Assembly: GCF_016722965.1 (NCBI RefSeq)
Contig: NZ_JAEQNB010000001.1
Location: 1-64,000 of the forward strand
Reading direction: 5' to 3'
DNA length: 64,000 nucleotides
Origin: Tumebacillus amylolyticus
GTDB lineage: Bacteria > Bacillota > Bacilli > Tumebacillales > Tumebacillaceae
This document shows, piece by piece, positions 12,474-22,548 of the stretch. The first letter of the stretch is position 1. Every line of letters starts with the position of its first letter. The notes below the pieces were generated by a model. It ran no database searches, had not been told where the DNA came from, and saw only the letters and a list, made by a program, of their open reading frames with translations. The position numbers and the translations under genes are program-made.

Positions 12474-13327
12474 AAAAGGTGATCACAACGGGGAAGACGG
12501 TTGAACTCGCAACCGAACTCGCGCTGAACAAGCTCGGGGTCTCTCGTGATCGCGTGAACGTAACCATTTTGACGCAGCCCAATCGCGGTCTGTTTTTCGG
12601 CTTGTTTGGCAAGCGCGATGCAGAAGTTGAGGTGGAAGTGCTCGAAGTAGCAGCGGAGGTCGTCGTGCCGAAGGAAACTCCGGTTTCCACGTCGCAGTCG
12701 ACTTCGGCCGCACCTCTTGCACCCGACCCGATTCTCGAAACGCGCAAATTCCTCGATGAAGTGCTGGCGGCGATGAACCTCTCGGACATCGCCGTCACTG
12801 TTGAGGAGGAGCAAGACTACAACTACTGTTTCCGACTTCGAGGCGAGTCGATCGGCATGCTGATCGGACGCCGCGGAGCCACGCTCGACTCGTTGCAGTA
12901 CCTGGTGAACTTGGTGGCGAACAAGCACAGCGAGAAATTCTTGCGCGTGTCGCTCGACGCTGAGGATTACCGCTCGCGACGCAAGGAAACGCTCGAACGC
13001 CTCGCCGACCGTCTGGCGAAAAAGGCCGTCCAGAGCCGTCGCGAAGTGGTGTTGGAGCCGATGGGCAACGCCGAACGCAAAGTGATTCACAGCTACCTGC
13101 AAGGCCGTTCCGATGTGAAGACACATTCGCAAGGGGACGAACCGTACCGCAAAGTCGTGATCACACCGCGCGGCGTGACCCCGTCGCACCACAACAAACC
13201 CCGCCATCCGCGCAAATCGGAGAGCGGTGCTCCGAAAAAAAACGGCCCGCGCCGCCAAGGTTCCGGCAACAACAAATCGCCGAAATCGACCAAACGGCCG
13301 GATCGTGAACCGTCACCGAAAGCGTAG
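12470..13327 (+). CDS. jag: RNA-binding protein Jag (KhpB)
   Basis: SpoIIIJ-associated protein. Jag-N domain ([20 protein letters not shown], then GLFFGLFGKRDAEV) about 1-55, a linker, a KH domain with IGMLIGRRGATLDSLQYLV (about 126-145) and an R3H domain with ERKVIHSYLQGR. The 285-residue product ends in a Lys/Pro/Arg-rich tail (about 235-285), longer than in Bacillus. Likely an RNA chaperone partnering KhpA. It is the last gene of the rnpA-yidD-yidC-jag unit and is followed by a terminator. Confidence 0.95.
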   Translation: MKKVITTGKTVELATELALNKLGVSRDRVNVTILTQPNRGLFFGLFGKRDAEVEVEVLEVAAEVVVPKETPVSTSQSTSAAPLAPDPILETRKFLDEVLAAMNLSDIAVTVEEEQDYNYCFRLRGESIGMLIGRRGATLDSLQYLVNLVANKHSEKFLRVSLDAEDYRSRRKETLERLADRLAKKAVQSRREVVLEPMGNAERKVIHSYLQGRSDVKTHSQGDEPYRKVVITPRGVTPSHHNKPRHPRKSESGAPKKNGPRRQGSGNNKSPKSTKRPDREPSPKA

Positions 13328-13330
13328 AGA

Positions 13331-13365
13331 AGCGGCCCGCGTGCTACACGTGGGGCCGCTTTTTT
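13331..13365 (+). terminator. terminator after jag
   Basis: GC-rich stem (agcggccc...cgtg with cacg...gggccgct) followed by six U, only 4 nt after the jag stop. Confidence 0.85.
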
Positions 13366-13377
13366 CATACTCTTGAA

Positions 13378-13491
13378 GCGAATCTGTGGATAACAGGTTC
13401 GCTTTTTTTTCGTGCAAATGGAACGGAATCGATATCCACATGTGGATAGTTATTGCCAATGTTTTGCGCTATGATAGAATGGTTATGCACA
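13378..13491 (+). promoter_or_regulatory. mnmE promoter region with DnaA boxes
   Basis: A second terminator-like hairpin (GCGAATCTG/CAGGTTCGC, 13378-13402, then eight U) holds an exact DnaA box TGTGGATAA (13385-13393) in its loop side. Next come a 16-bp palindrome TATCCACATGTGGATA (13433-13448), a promoter TTGCCA-N16-TAGAAT (13453-13480) and a further exact box TTATGCACA (13483-13491). Another exact box lies inside mnmE at 13640-13648. DnaA control of mnmE is a reasonable inference. Confidence 0.6.
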
Positions 13492-13544
13492 AGGGATGGA
13501 ACGGGCAAACTGGATAGGAAGAAGCTAGACAGGAGCGAACTCGA

Positions 13545-14924
13545 ATGAAGGAATTTGACACGATCGCCGCGATAGCCACAGCGCTTGGCGAAGGCAGTAT
13601 CAGCGTCATCCGTGTAAGTGGCACCGACGCGGTGAGCGTTGTGGATAAGATCTACCGAGGCAAAAAATCGCTGGCCACTGTGGACAGCCATACCATGAAT
13701 TACGGCTCGATCATTGATCCACAGACCGGCGAGCGCGTTGACGAAGTTTTTTGCGCCGTCTTTCACGCCCCGCGCACGTATACGGGCGAAGAGGTCGTGG
13801 AAATTCAAGGGCACGGCGGCATCGTCGCCGTTCAGCGCGTCATGCGTCTCGTCTTGAATCACGGAGCCCGACTCGCCGAACCGGGGGAGTTCACCAAGCG
13901 TGCGTTCCTCAACGGACGCATCGATCTCTCGCAAGCCGAAGCGGTCATCGACGTGATCCGCTCGAAAACGGACGCCGCGATGAAAGTCGCATTCCGCCAA
14001 GTCGAAGGCGGACTCTCCAAGAAGATCAAAGAACTTCGGCAAAAAATGGTCGAGATGCTCGCCCATATCGAAGTGACGATCGACTACCCGGAGCACGATG
14101 TCGAAGATGTCACCATCCAGCACGTCATTACGCAGGGTGATTCCATCGTCGAAGAGATTCACCGACTGCTCGGCGGAGCGACGACCGGCAAGATTTTGCG
14201 CGAAGGCTTGAAGACGGTCATCATCGGCAAGCCGAACGTCGGCAAGTCGTCGCTGCTCAATGCTCTCTCGCGCACCAACCGCGCCATCGTCACCGACATC
14301 GAAGGGACGACCCGCGACATTTTAGAGGAACACATCAATTTGCGCGGCATCCCGCTGAACATCATCGACACCGCGGGCATTCGCGAGACGGAGGACATCG
14401 TCGAGCGACTTGGCGTGGAGCGTTCCCGTGAAGCGTTGGAAGAAGCGGACCTCGTGCTGTTCATGATCGACGCTTCTCGTCCGCTCAACGAGATCGACCG
14501 CGAGCTGGCCGAAGCGGTGAAGATTCGCCCGACCATCGTGATCCTCAACAAAACCGACCTGCCGCGCCTCGCAGACCTCGAAGAACTGCGAACTCTCGCC
14601 GGAGACTTCAAAATCGTCGAAACGTCCGTCGCAACGGGAGAAGGCATGGAGCAATTGGAGCGAGCCGTGGAGGACTTGTTCCTGTCGGGCGGCATCGAAG
14701 GCCAAGAGAGCACCTACCTGTCCAACGCCCGCCATGTCGCGCTGCTTGAAAAAGCAGGACGCGAGATGAGCGAAGCGCTCGACAGCGCCCGGATGGGGAT
14801 GACGCTCGATCTGGTCGCCGTGGACGTTCGCTCGTGCTGGATGTCGCTTGGCGAAGTGGTCGGAGAAGCGGTCGCCGACGACCTGCTCGACCAGATCTTC
14901 TCGCAATTCTGCCTCGGCAAGTAA
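13545..14924 (+). CDS. mnmE: tRNA modification GTPase MnmE
   Basis: Works with MnmG to make the 5-carboxymethylaminomethyl (or related) group on wobble U34. 459 residues. The N-terminal folate-binding domain begins FDTIAAIATALGEGSISVIRVSG. The G domain (about 225-380) has GKPNVGKSSL, DTAGIRETEDIVE and NKTDL. The C-terminus FCLGK keeps the family Cys. It starts a new transcription unit with mnmG and rsmG; the gap to mnmG is only 40 nt. Confidence 0.97.
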   Translation: MKEFDTIAAIATALGEGSISVIRVSGTDAVSVVDKIYRGKKSLATVDSHTMNYGSIIDPQTGERVDEVFCAVFHAPRTYTGEEVVEIQGHGGIVAVQRVMRLVLNHGARLAEPGEFTKRAFLNGRIDLSQAEAVIDVIRSKTDAAMKVAFRQVEGGLSKKIKELRQKMVEMLAHIEVTIDYPEHDVEDVTIQHVITQGDSIVEEIHRLLGGATTGKILREGLKTVIIGKPNVGKSSLLNALSRTNRAIVTDIEGTTRDILEEHINLRGIPLNIIDTAGIRETEDIVERLGVERSREALEEADLVLFMIDASRPLNEIDRELAEAVKIRPTIVILNKTDLPRLADLEELRTLAGDFKIVETSVATGEGMEQLERAVEDLFLSGGIEGQESTYLSNARHVALLEKAGREMSEALDSARMGMTLDLVAVDVRSCWMSLGEVVGEAVADDLLDQIFSQFCLGK

Positions 14925-14964
14925 ATACGAACCATCCTAGAACCAACCAAGGGGGAGACACCCA

Positions 14965-16851
14965 ATGCACTACCATGCTGGAGACTATCACGTCATCGTG
15001 ATCGGGGCCGGACATGCGGGGGTTGAAGCGGCGCTTGCTTCGGCGAGACTCGGATGCAAAACGCTTTTGCTCACCATCAACCTCGACATGATCGCCCACA
15101 TGCCTTGCAATCCGTCTGTCGGAGGCCCGGCGAAGGGCAACGTCGTGCGCGAAATCGACGCACTCGGAGGCGAGATGGGCCGCAACACCGACCTTACATA
15201 TCTGCAATTACGTTTGCTCAACACGGGCAAGGGCCCGGCGGTCCATGCGTTGCGCGCACAGGCCGATAAATTTTTCTACTCGCACAAAATGAAAGAAACC
15301 ATCGAGAACACGCCGAACTTGACCACGCACCAAGGCATGGTCGAGGAACTCGTAACCGAAAACGGCCGCATCAAGGGCGTCATCACCAAGACCGGCGCCA
15401 CCTACACCGCGCAATCGGTCGTCGTCACGACGGGCACCTACCTGCGCGGCAAGATCATCATGGGCGAAGTCCAATACGCGGGGGGTCCGAACGGGCAGCT
15501 TCCGTCTGTCAAATTGACCGACTCGTTGCTTGACCTCGGGTTCCAACTGGCCCGCTTCAAGACCGGCACTCCGCCGCGCGTTCATCGCGACACCATCGAC
15601 TTCACCAAGTGCGAAATTCAACCGGGCGACCGCGACCCGCTGCATTTCCAATTTGCAGACGACATCATGCCGCGTGAACAGATGCCGTGCTGGCTGACGT
15701 ACACCAACCCGGACACGCACCAGATCATCCAAGAGAACCTGCACCGTGCGCCGATGTTCTCCGGCATGATCGAAGGCACCGGCCCGCGCTACTGCCCGTC
15801 GATCGAGGACAAAATCGTCCGCTTCTCCGAGCGTCCGAACCACCAAGTGTTCCTCGAACCGGAAGGCCGCTACACCGCCGAATACTACGTCCAAGGTCTG
15901 TCCACGTCGCTCCCGGAAGAAGTGCAGTTGAAACTTCTGCGCACGATCCCCGGCATGGAGCAAGTCGAGATGATGCGCCCCGGCTACGCAATCGAGTACG
16001 ATGCGGTCATCCCGACCCAACTGCAACTGACTTTGGAAACGAAGCAAGTCGCAGGTCTGTTCACCGCGGGGCAAATCAACGGCACGTCCGGCTACGAAGA
16101 AGCAGCAGGTCAAGGTTTGATCGCCGGCATCAACGCCGCGATGAACGCCCTGAACCGCGAACCGGTCATCCTCGAACGCTCCGACGCCTACATCGCCGTC
16201 ATGATCGACGACCTCGTCACCAAAGGAACGCTCGAACCGTACCGCCTGCTGACCTCGCGTGCCGAATACCGCCTGATCCTGCGCAATGACAACGCCGACC
16301 TGCGCCTCTCCGAAATCGGGTACCGCATCGGACTGCTCTCCGAAGAGCGCTTCGTCCGCTTCATGAAGAAAAAAGAAGCGATCGAACAGGAAAAAGCGCG
16401 CCTGTCCAAGACGCGCCTCAAAGCGGACGAGATCAACCCGAAACTCGCCGCACTGGGCTCCAAAGAAATTCACGACGCCGCGACGCTTGAACAACTCTTG
16501 CGCCGCCCGGAAGTCGGCTACAGCGTAATCGAAGACGTGGCCCCCGCCGCTGAACCCTTGCATCCGGAAGTGAAGGAGCAAGTCGAAATTCAGATCAAGT
16601 ACGCGGGCTACATCGAAAAATCGAACGCCCAGATCGAAAAGCAACGCAAACTGGAAGAGAAAAAAATTCCGGAACACATCGACTACAACGAAATCAAAGG
16701 CCTCTCCAGCGAGTCGCGTGAAAAGCTGATCAAGATCCGTCCGATCTCCATCGGCCAAGCTTCGCGCATCTCCGGCGTCAACCCGGCAGACATCTCGATC
16801 CTCATGGTGTATCTGGAAGGCTTGCAGAGAAGGAGTGCCGTTCATGAGTGA
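14965..16851 (+). CDS. mnmG: tRNA modification FAD enzyme MnmG (GidA)
   Basis: FAD- and NADH-dependent partner of MnmE. 628 residues. FAD dinucleotide motif [16 protein letters not shown] is near the start; [11 protein letters not shown] (with a catalytic Cys) is at about 49-59, and [17 protein letters not shown] in the second FAD region. The C-terminal helical domain that binds MnmE and tRNA is complete. GGGGGAG precedes the ATG. The 3' end overlaps rsmG by 8 nt. Confidence 0.97.
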   Translation: MHYHAGDYHVIVIGAGHAGVEAALASARLGCKTLLLTINLDMIAHMPCNPSVGGPAKGNVVREIDALGGEMGRNTDLTYLQLRLLNTGKGPAVHALRAQADKFFYSHKMKETIENTPNLTTHQGMVEELVTENGRIKGVITKTGATYTAQSVVVTTGTYLRGKIIMGEVQYAGGPNGQLPSVKLTDSLLDLGFQLARFKTGTPPRVHRDTIDFTKCEIQPGDRDPLHFQFADDIMPREQMPCWLTYTNPDTHQIIQENLHRAPMFSGMIEGTGPRYCPSIEDKIVRFSERPNHQVFLEPEGRYTAEYYVQGLSTSLPEEVQLKLLRTIPGMEQVEMMRPGYAIEYDAVIPTQLQLTLETKQVAGLFTAGQINGTSGYEEAAGQGLIAGINAAMNALNREPVILERSDAYIAVMIDDLVTKGTLEPYRLLTSRAEYRLILRNDNADLRLSEIGYRIGLLSEERFVRFMKKKEAIEQEKARLSKTRLKADEINPKLAALGSKEIHDAATLEQLLRRPEVGYSVIEDVAPAAEPLHPEVKEQVEIQIKYAGYIEKSNAQIEKQRKLEEKKIPEHIDYNEIKGLSSESREKLIKIRPISIGQASRISGVNPADISILMVYLEGLQRRSAVHE

Positions 16852-17569
16852 GGTGCAAGCGCGATTTCGCGAGGCTGTCTCGACCCGCCTGGGTGTTGAG
16901 CTGACCGACCACCAGATGGGGCAGTATGAGACCTATTTCAAATGGCTCGTCGAATGGAATGAAAAAATGAACCTGACCGCGATCACCGACGAAGAGGGCG
17001 TGTATTTCAAACACTTCTACGATTCGATGATGCTGCTCAAACTCAAGCAATTCCGTCATGAAGGCACGCTGCTCGACATCGGGGCCGGAGCGGGCTTCCC
17101 GTCGTTGCCGGTTCATATCGCGGCGCCGAACACCGTTTGCACGGTCGTTGATTCGCTGAACAAGCGCATCGGCTTCCTCAACGAACTCGCCGCCGCCCTC
17201 GGCACGCCGAACTACAAAGGCGTTCACGGACGCGCAGAAGACTTCGCGAAGCCGGAAAAAAATTTCCGAGGAAATTTTGATCAAGTCACCGCCCGCGCCG
17301 TCGCTCGTCTGAACATCCTCTTGGAGCTGTGCCTGCCGTATGTGCGGGTCGGCGGGCACTTTTTTGCCATGAAAGGGCCGGAAGCAGACAACGAAGTATC
17401 TGAATCTGCCAAAGCGTTGCAAGTGCTCGGCGGCAAAGTCGTGGACCTTTTGAAAATGGACTTGCCCGACGAATTGGGCTCTCGAAACATCGTCGTCGTC
17501 GAAAAAGTTCGAGAAACGCCGAAACAATATCCGCGCAAAGCGGGGACTCCGTCGAAATCTCCGTTGTGA
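16844..17569 (+). CDS. rsmG: 16S rRNA (guanine527-N7)-methyltransferase RsmG
   Basis: SAM-dependent methyltransferase (GidB). The family N-terminus is present (Y..Y...[13 protein letters not shown]), as is the SAM motif [14 protein letters not shown] at about 75-88. [10 protein letters not shown] follows, then [12 protein letters not shown]. Of the two in-frame starts (GTG 16835, ATG 16844), AAGGAG at 16830-16835 favours the ATG (241 residues). In many bacteria loss of this gene gives low-level streptomycin resistance. Confidence 0.95.
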   Translation: MSEVQARFREAVSTRLGVELTDHQMGQYETYFKWLVEWNEKMNLTAITDEEGVYFKHFYDSMMLLKLKQFRHEGTLLDIGAGAGFPSLPVHIAAPNTVCTVVDSLNKRIGFLNELAAALGTPNYKGVHGRAEDFAKPEKNFRGNFDQVTARAVARLNILLELCLPYVRVGGHFFAMKGPEADNEVSESAKALQVLGGKVVDLLKMDLPDELGSRNIVVVEKVRETPKQYPRKAGTPSKSPL

Positions 17570-17656
17570 AGCAGGAAAAAGTGCAAGGATTGACGAAAAT
17601 AGAATGTGACTTCTTTTTACCTGAGTTTTTTTACTGAGTAGGTGGGTGAGTCGGTG

Positions 17657-18508
17657 ATGAAAGAACAACTGTCTCGTATCTTCGGTCTCGGAGAGCGGGA
17701 ATCGGATAACGGTACCGGAAACGGGAGCAATCAAGAAGAAGTACGCCAGATTCCGATTGGTCAGATTGTGTCGAGCCCCTATCAGCCCCGGACGATCTTT
17801 GATGATGAACGCATCGAAGAGCTGGCGCAGACGATTCGAACTCACGGGATGATTCAGCCCATCGTCGTACGCAAAGTCGGCGAAACGTATGAATTGATCG
17901 CCGGTGAGCGTCGTTGGCGTGCTTGCACGAAACTGGGCTTTGAAACCATTCCTGCCATCATTCGTGAACTCAACGATTCGCAAGCCGCTTCCGTGGCGCT
18001 GATTGAGAACTTGCAGCGCGAAGGGTTGACGGCGATTGAGGAAGCGGTGGCCTATTCGCAGCTCTTGGAGCTGCACGGGTTGACGCAGGAGAGTTTGGCT
18101 CAACGCTTGGGCAAGGGTCAGTCCACGATTGCCAACAAGTTGCGCTTGTTGAACCTGCCGAGAGACGTACAAGAAGCGCTGATGGCACGTAAAGTCTCGG
18201 AGCGTCACGCTCGGGCCTTGCTGGCGTTGCCGTCGGAAGAATTGCAATTGAAAGTCCTCGCTGAAGTGATCGAGAAGGAAATGAACGTCAAGCAGACCGA
18301 AGCGCGGATCAAATTGTTGGTAGAAGCCGAGACACCGGCCAAGAAACCGCGCAAGATCTCGTTCTCCCGGGACATTCGCTTGGCGGTGAACACCATCCGT
18401 CAATCGCTCGACATGATTGTGCAGAGCGGAATTCATTGCGAGAAGGAAGAGGAGGACCACGAAGAGTATTACCAGTTCGTGATCCGTGTACCGAAGACCA
18501 AATCGTAA
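17657..18508 (+). CDS. noc: nucleoid occlusion protein Noc
   Basis: ParB-family protein that blocks Z-ring assembly over the chromosome. Starting at the ATG at 17657, the first residues [12 protein letters not shown] form the amphipathic membrane-binding helix known from Noc; the frame extends 5 codons further but that would bury the helix. The ParB/CTPase fold shows [10 protein letters not shown] and [10 protein letters not shown], followed by a helix-turn-helix ([20 protein letters not shown]). The position after rsmG and before parA identifies Noc rather than Spo0J. 283 residues. Confidence 0.94.
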   Translation: MKEQLSRIFGLGERESDNGTGNGSNQEEVRQIPIGQIVSSPYQPRTIFDDERIEELAQTIRTHGMIQPIVVRKVGETYELIAGERRWRACTKLGFETIPAIIRELNDSQAASVALIENLQREGLTAIEEAVAYSQLLELHGLTQESLAQRLGKGQSTIANKLRLLNLPRDVQEALMARKVSERHARALLALPSEELQLKVLAEVIEKEMNVKQTEARIKLLVEAETPAKKPRKISFSRDIRLAVNTIRQSLDMIVQSGIHCEKEEEDHEEYYQFVIRVPKTKS

Positions 18509-18551
18509 GGGTTCGCGATGATTTGGTTGCGTTTCCATGCATTGTTTTTCT

Positions 18552-18575
18552 AGCAGGCGTTTGCCTGCTTTTTCT
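18552..18575 (+). terminator. terminator between noc and parA
   Basis: Stem AGCAGGC/GCCTGCT with a 4-nt loop and a U-run. It splits noc from the parAB unit. Confidence 0.75.
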
Positions 18576-18648
18576 GTTCTATTCTTTTTCTGCGATTTCT
18601 TGTAAAATGGAGATTGCGTGCTTACAGTTTTGAAAGAGGTGGATGCTC

Positions 18649-19407
18649 ATGGCGAGAGTCATCGCAGTGGCGAACCAGAAGGGTGGCGTCGGTAAGACTA
18701 CGACCGCCGTTAATCTGGGCGCCTGTCTGGCGAGTCTGGGGAAGCGCGTCCTGTTAATTGACATCGACCCGCAGGGCAACACCACGAGCGGGATTGGAAT
18801 CAACAAAGCGGATGTGCGTTACGATATTTATGATGTGATTATCAACGAGGTCAACGCGGCCGATGCGATTTTGCCGACGGAAGTACCGCATCTCAGCATT
18901 TTGCCGGCGACGATTCAACTGGCCGGCGCCGAGATCGAGTTGGTGCCGACGATGTCGCGCGAAGTGCGTTTGCGTCAAGCGTTGCAACCGATCAAGAACC
19001 AGTACGATTACATGCTGATCGATTGCCCGCCGTCTCTTGGGCTTCTGACGGTTAATTCGTTGACGGCTTCTGATTCGGTGTTGATCCCGATTCAGTGTGA
19101 GTACTATGCGCTGGAGGGTCTGAGCCAGCTTTTGAATACGATTCGGATGGTGCAGAAGCATCTGAACACCGCTCTTGAGATCGAAGGCGTCCTGTTGACG
19201 ATGCTCGATGCGCGGACGAATCTCGGCTTGCAAGTCATCGAGGAAGTCAAGAAATACTTCCGCGAAAAAGTCTACACCACCGTGATCCCGCGCAATGTGC
19301 GCTTGGGGGAAGCTCCCTCGCACGGCCAGTCGATTATCCAGTATGACCCGCGCTCGCGTGGTGCAGAAGTCTACTTGGAACTCGCGAAGGAAGTGGTGGG
19401 CGCATGA
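18649..19407 (+). CDS. parA: chromosome partitioning ATPase ParA/Soj
   Basis: Deviant Walker A ATPase acting with ParB on origin segregation and, in Bacillus, on DnaA activity. Walker A is KGGVGKTT (about residues 11-18), then LLIDIDPQGN and LIDCPPSLG. 252 residues. The upstream ATG (18643) touches the AGAGGTGG site; the ATG at 18649 has 6-nt spacing and the family N-terminus MARVIAVANQKGG. Overlaps parB by 4 nt. Confidence 0.97.
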   Translation: MARVIAVANQKGGVGKTTTAVNLGACLASLGKRVLLIDIDPQGNTTSGIGINKADVRYDIYDVIINEVNAADAILPTEVPHLSILPATIQLAGAEIELVPTMSREVRLRQALQPIKNQYDYMLIDCPPSLGLLTVNSLTASDSVLIPIQCEYYALEGLSQLLNTIRMVQKHLNTALEIEGVLLTMLDARTNLGLQVIEEVKKYFREKVYTTVIPRNVRLGEAPSHGQSIIQYDPRSRGAEVYLELAKEVVGA

Positions 19408-20261
19408 ACAAACGACAAGGCGGTTTGGGACGCGGGTTGGATGCCATCTTCCACTCGAACCCGAAAACGGACGAGCAAGTGACCACAGCCACACCGAAGG
19501 AACTGCGACCGAACCCGTACCAACCCCGTCGCGTCTTCGATGAGGAGAAAATGGCGGAGTTGGTGCTGTCCGTCAAGGAACACGGGATCATCCAGCCGAT
19601 TGTCGTGCGCCAAGCTGTGCGCGGCTATGAGATCGTCGCAGGGGAACGCCGTTGGCGTGCGGCCCAGGAAGCTGGGCTTGAGAACGTCCCGGTCGTCGTG
19701 CGTGATTTCACAGATGCGCAGATGAACGAAATCGCGCTGATCGAGAATTTGCAGCGCGAAGATTTGAATCCGATCGAAGTCGCCGAAGCGTATCACAGCC
19801 TCATGGAGACATTCAACATGACGCAAGATATCCTGGCGAAGAAAGTCGGGCAGAGCCGTTCTCATGTTGCCAATACGTTGCGCCTCTTGAACCTGCCGGG
19901 CGAGATCCGCGAGCATGTGTCGCGCGGGACGCTGTCGATGGGACATGCACGGGCGCTGTTAGGTCTGAGTGACAAGAAACTGCAAATTCAGCTGGCGGAG
20001 AAAGCCATCGACGAAGAACTCTCCGTTCGTGAAGTCGAACACATGGTCAACCGTCTGCAGAATTTGACCCAGCGTGAGGCGGAGAAGCCCAAACGCGTGG
20101 TGAAGGACAACCCGGTTCTCAAGCAATACGAAGAGGAATTTCGCTTCCGTTTGGGCACAGGTGTGAAAATTCACCAAGGCAAGAAGCGCGGCAAGATCGA
20201 GATTGATTATTTTTCACAAGATGATCTCGAACGCATCTTGAGTTTATTGAGCTCAAAGTAA
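19404..20261 (+). CDS. parB: chromosome partitioning protein ParB/Spo0J
   Basis: CTP-dependent DNA clamp that loads at parS and recruits SMC condensin. 285 residues. It begins with the RGLGRGLD-type motif (GGLGRGLDAIF), whose Arg/Lys stretch stimulates ParA. The CTP-binding motifs ([22 protein letters not shown]) and the helix-turn-helix region (MTQDILAKKVGQSRSHVANT) follow, then a C-terminal dimer domain. A consensus parS for it is present at 56600-56615. Confidence 0.97.
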   Translation: MNKRQGGLGRGLDAIFHSNPKTDEQVTTATPKELRPNPYQPRRVFDEEKMAELVLSVKEHGIIQPIVVRQAVRGYEIVAGERRWRAAQEAGLENVPVVVRDFTDAQMNEIALIENLQREDLNPIEVAEAYHSLMETFNMTQDILAKKVGQSRSHVANTLRLLNLPGEIREHVSRGTLSMGHARALLGLSDKKLQIQLAEKAIDEELSVREVEHMVNRLQNLTQREAEKPKRVVKDNPVLKQYEEEFRFRLGTGVKIHQGKKRGKIEIDYFSQDDLERILSLLSSK

Positions 20262-20278
20262 ATTGAATGTGTACCGCG

Positions 20279-20327
20279 ATGAGCGGGATTGTGCATGAGG
20301 TTTAATGCGCGATCTCGCTCATTTTAA
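20279..20327 (+). terminator. possible terminator after parB
   Basis: A 10-bp stem (ATGAGCGGGA with TCTCGCTCAT, one wobble) encloses a 24-nt loop and is followed by UUUUAAU. The loop is long and the U-run short, so strength is uncertain. Confidence 0.5.
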
Positions 20328-20568
20328 TACGGAATTACATACCGGAGTCGAAGGGTGTAAGTTTTTGCCGTCGAGAAGCGTCGAAAAATTGTCTATTTGC
20401 TTTTTTCAGAGAAAGGGAGGGGTTGGAGGAGGGGAGCAGGGGGAAACCATGTGTTTTGTTGAGGCAAAAGAGGAAGAGAGCGCCCGGATGACAATTCGTG
20501 TGCCATAAAGTAAACTGCAAAGAGATGGTACAACCTAGATTCGAGGTTGGTTTTTACAAAGAACTGAC
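20328..20568. other. gap between parB and the desulfurase gene
   Basis: About 240 nt with a purine-rich stretch (20408-20445). The short plus and minus frames here lack ribosome sites and have no family-like composition. A promoter for the next gene probably lies here but I cannot place a clear one. Confidence 0.4.
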
Positions 20569-20582
20569 AGGAGGCTTGTTCC

Positions 20583-21722
20583 GTGATCTACCTCGACAAT
20601 GCTGCATCCAGTTTTCCAAAACCGCCGGACGTGCTGACCGCGATGGAAACGTGCCTCCGCGACTACGCCGCCAACCCCGGTCGAGGCACGCATCAACTCG
20701 CGATGAAAGCGTCCCGCGTGCTGTTTGAAGCCCGCTCCAAAGCTGCGAAATTGTTCGGTGTGAAGAACAGTGACAACATCGCTTTTACCAAAAATGCGAC
20801 CGAAGCCCTCAACCTCGCCATTCACGGGCTTTTGAAAAAAGGTGACCATGTGATCACCTCCACGCTCGAACACAACTCCGTCCGCCGACCGCTCGAATTT
20901 CTTCGGCAGCAGGGTGTGATCGAATTGACGTATGTGTCGGGAGATGAGCACGGGCGTTTTCACGCGGAGTCGATTCGTCCTGCCATCCGTGAGAATACAC
21001 GCCTGATCGCCGTCACGCACGGCTCGAATTTGACGGGGACGCTTCTTCCGATTGCCGAGATTGGGGAGATCGCCAAGGAGCACGGACTTCTCTTGCTCGT
21101 GGATGTCTGCCAGACGGCGGGGGTCTACCCGATTGATGTGGAAGCGATGAATATCAGCTTGCTTGCGTTCACCGGACACAAGAGTCTCTACGGCCCGCAA
21201 GGCACCGGCGGTCTCTACATTCATCCGGACCTCGATCTCGTTCCGCTCATGCAGGGCGGCTCAGGCGGGTACTCGGAGTTGATCGACATGCCGCCGACCC
21301 GTCCTGACCGCTATGAAGCGGGGACGCCGAACACCGTTGGATTTGCGGGACTGCTCGCCGGGCTGAACTTCCTCGAAGCGACAGGCATTGAATCCATCCG
21401 CGCCCACGAGGAAGCGCTGACCACACGCCTGCACCAAGGCTTACAAGACATCCAGGGCGTCACCGTCTACGGGCCGCCGCTCGGAGAGCCGCGTGTTCCG
21501 ATCGTTTCCTTTACCATCGAGGGCTTTGAGTCGCACGAAATCGGCTTCATCCTCGATAAAAACTACAGCATCTGCGTCCGCACCGGTCTGCACTGCGCAC
21601 CGCTCGCACACGAAACGGTCGGCACCCTCGAACATGGACTCGTTCGTACGTCCATCGGGTATTTCAATACAGAAAACGATATTGACGCCCTCCTGCAAGC
21701 GGTGCGTGACATCGCGTTTTAA
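20583..21722 (+). CDS. cysteine desulfurase-family PLP enzyme (class V aminotransferase)
   Basis: Fold-type I PLP protein of 379 residues, probably removing sulfur from cysteine. It starts with the family phrase IYLDNAASSFPKPP. It has NATEALNLAIHG, the His stacking on PLP in TLEHNS, the Schiff-base lysine in FTGHKSLYGPQG and the active-loop cysteine in RTGLHCAPLAH. The pattern resembles the EF2568-type desulfurase group rather than IscS or SufS. GTG start at 20583 after AGGAGG. No Fe-S scaffold gene is adjacent, so the sulfur acceptor is unknown. Confidence 0.88.
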   Translation: MIYLDNAASSFPKPPDVLTAMETCLRDYAANPGRGTHQLAMKASRVLFEARSKAAKLFGVKNSDNIAFTKNATEALNLAIHGLLKKGDHVITSTLEHNSVRRPLEFLRQQGVIELTYVSGDEHGRFHAESIRPAIRENTRLIAVTHGSNLTGTLLPIAEIGEIAKEHGLLLLVDVCQTAGVYPIDVEAMNISLLAFTGHKSLYGPQGTGGLYIHPDLDLVPLMQGGSGGYSELIDMPPTRPDRYEAGTPNTVGFAGLLAGLNFLEATGIESIRAHEEALTTRLHQGLQDIQGVTVYGPPLGEPRVPIVSFTIEGFESHEIGFILDKNYSICVRTGLHCAPLAHETVGTLEHGLVRTSIGYFNTENDIDALLQAVRDIAF

Positions 21723-21758
21723 GCAGGAGCGCTCTCTGGAGAGGAGACAACGATCCAC

Positions 21759-22469
21759 GTGGCACTGCTAGGTACGATCGTCAATTCACTGGCGATCATC
21801 ATCGGGTCTTTCATCGGGATGTTTCTCAACCGCATCCCGGATCGCATGAAGACCACTATCCTGCAAGGTCTTGGCATGGCGGTGTTCGTCATCGGTCTCT
21901 CGATGGCCTTGAAAACGGCGACCGCCGACGGGTACGACCTGTTCTACGTCATCGCCTCGCTCGTGTTTGGCGGGTTGCTCGGCGAAATTCTCGACATTGA
22001 AGGCAAACTGCACGCCTTCGGACGCTTCATTGAATCGAAGATGAGTCGCTTTGGCAACGGCAAAATTTCCGAAGCGTTCGTCTTCTCCTCGCTGGTCTAC
22101 TGCGTCGGGGCGATGGCAATCGTTGGCTCGTTACAATCCGGTTTGGAAGGCAATCATAAAATTCTCTACACCAAAGCGATGCTCGACGGTTTCTCCGGGA
22201 TCTTCTTCACATCGGCGATGGGCATCGGCATCGCGCTCTCGGCGATTCCCGTGTTCCTCTACCAAGGCTCGATTGCGCTCATGGCAGGCTGGCTTGCCAG
22301 CGTACTCTCTCCGGAGATCATCGGCGTCATGTCCGGTTGCGGTGGTCTCCTCATCATGGGGATCGCGTTCAACGTCTTGGAGATCAAAAAAATCAACGTC
22401 GGCAACCTGTTGCCGGCCATTTTCATCGCCGGAATCGTGAAATGGATTGCCATGAAGTACGGCTACTAA
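21759..22469 (+). CDS. DUF554 family membrane protein
   Basis: 236-residue hydrophobic protein with about six or seven membrane segments. The N-terminus (LGTIVNSLAIIIGSFIGM) and the glycine-rich helices GLGMAVFVIGLSMA and MSGCGGLLIMGIAFNVLEI match DUF554 (YqgA/YdfK type), a family without proven function, possibly transport. GTG start at 21759. It follows the desulfurase gene by 36 nt and may share its transcript. Confidence 0.85.
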   Translation: MALLGTIVNSLAIIIGSFIGMFLNRIPDRMKTTILQGLGMAVFVIGLSMALKTATADGYDLFYVIASLVFGGLLGEILDIEGKLHAFGRFIESKMSRFGNGKISEAFVFSSLVYCVGAMAIVGSLQSGLEGNHKILYTKAMLDGFSGIFFTSAMGIGIALSAIPVFLYQGSIALMAGWLASVLSPEIIGVMSGCGGLLIMGIAFNVLEIKKINVGNLLPAIFIAGIVKWIAMKYGY

Positions 22470-22493
22470 AAAGCACCACATCCGCGCACGCTA

Positions 22494-22502
22494 TGTTACA
22501 AT
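22494..22502 (+). promoter_or_regulatory. extended -10 promoter
   Basis: TGTTACAAT (TGN plus TACAAT) about 45 nt before the DUF4446 gene; no strong -35 is seen. Confidence 0.45.
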
Positions 22503-22548
22503 AGCAGTTGTGTCCTGAGGGGTACGAGGTCGAGAGGGGGTACATAAG

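Noticed and set aside
18362-18375. Noc-binding site inside noc
   Set aside because: CTCCCGGGAC matches the ATTTCCCGGGAAAT consensus at only about 11 of 14 positions.
15208-18538. Long minus-strand frames opposite mnmG, rsmG and noc (545 and 578 codons)
   Set aside because: Shadows of conserved plus-strand genes; Arg/His/Phe-rich composition typical of antisense frames.
20305-20508. 67-codon frame in the gap after parB
   Set aside because: No ribosome site, overlaps the parB terminator stem, low-complexity Gly/Glu content.
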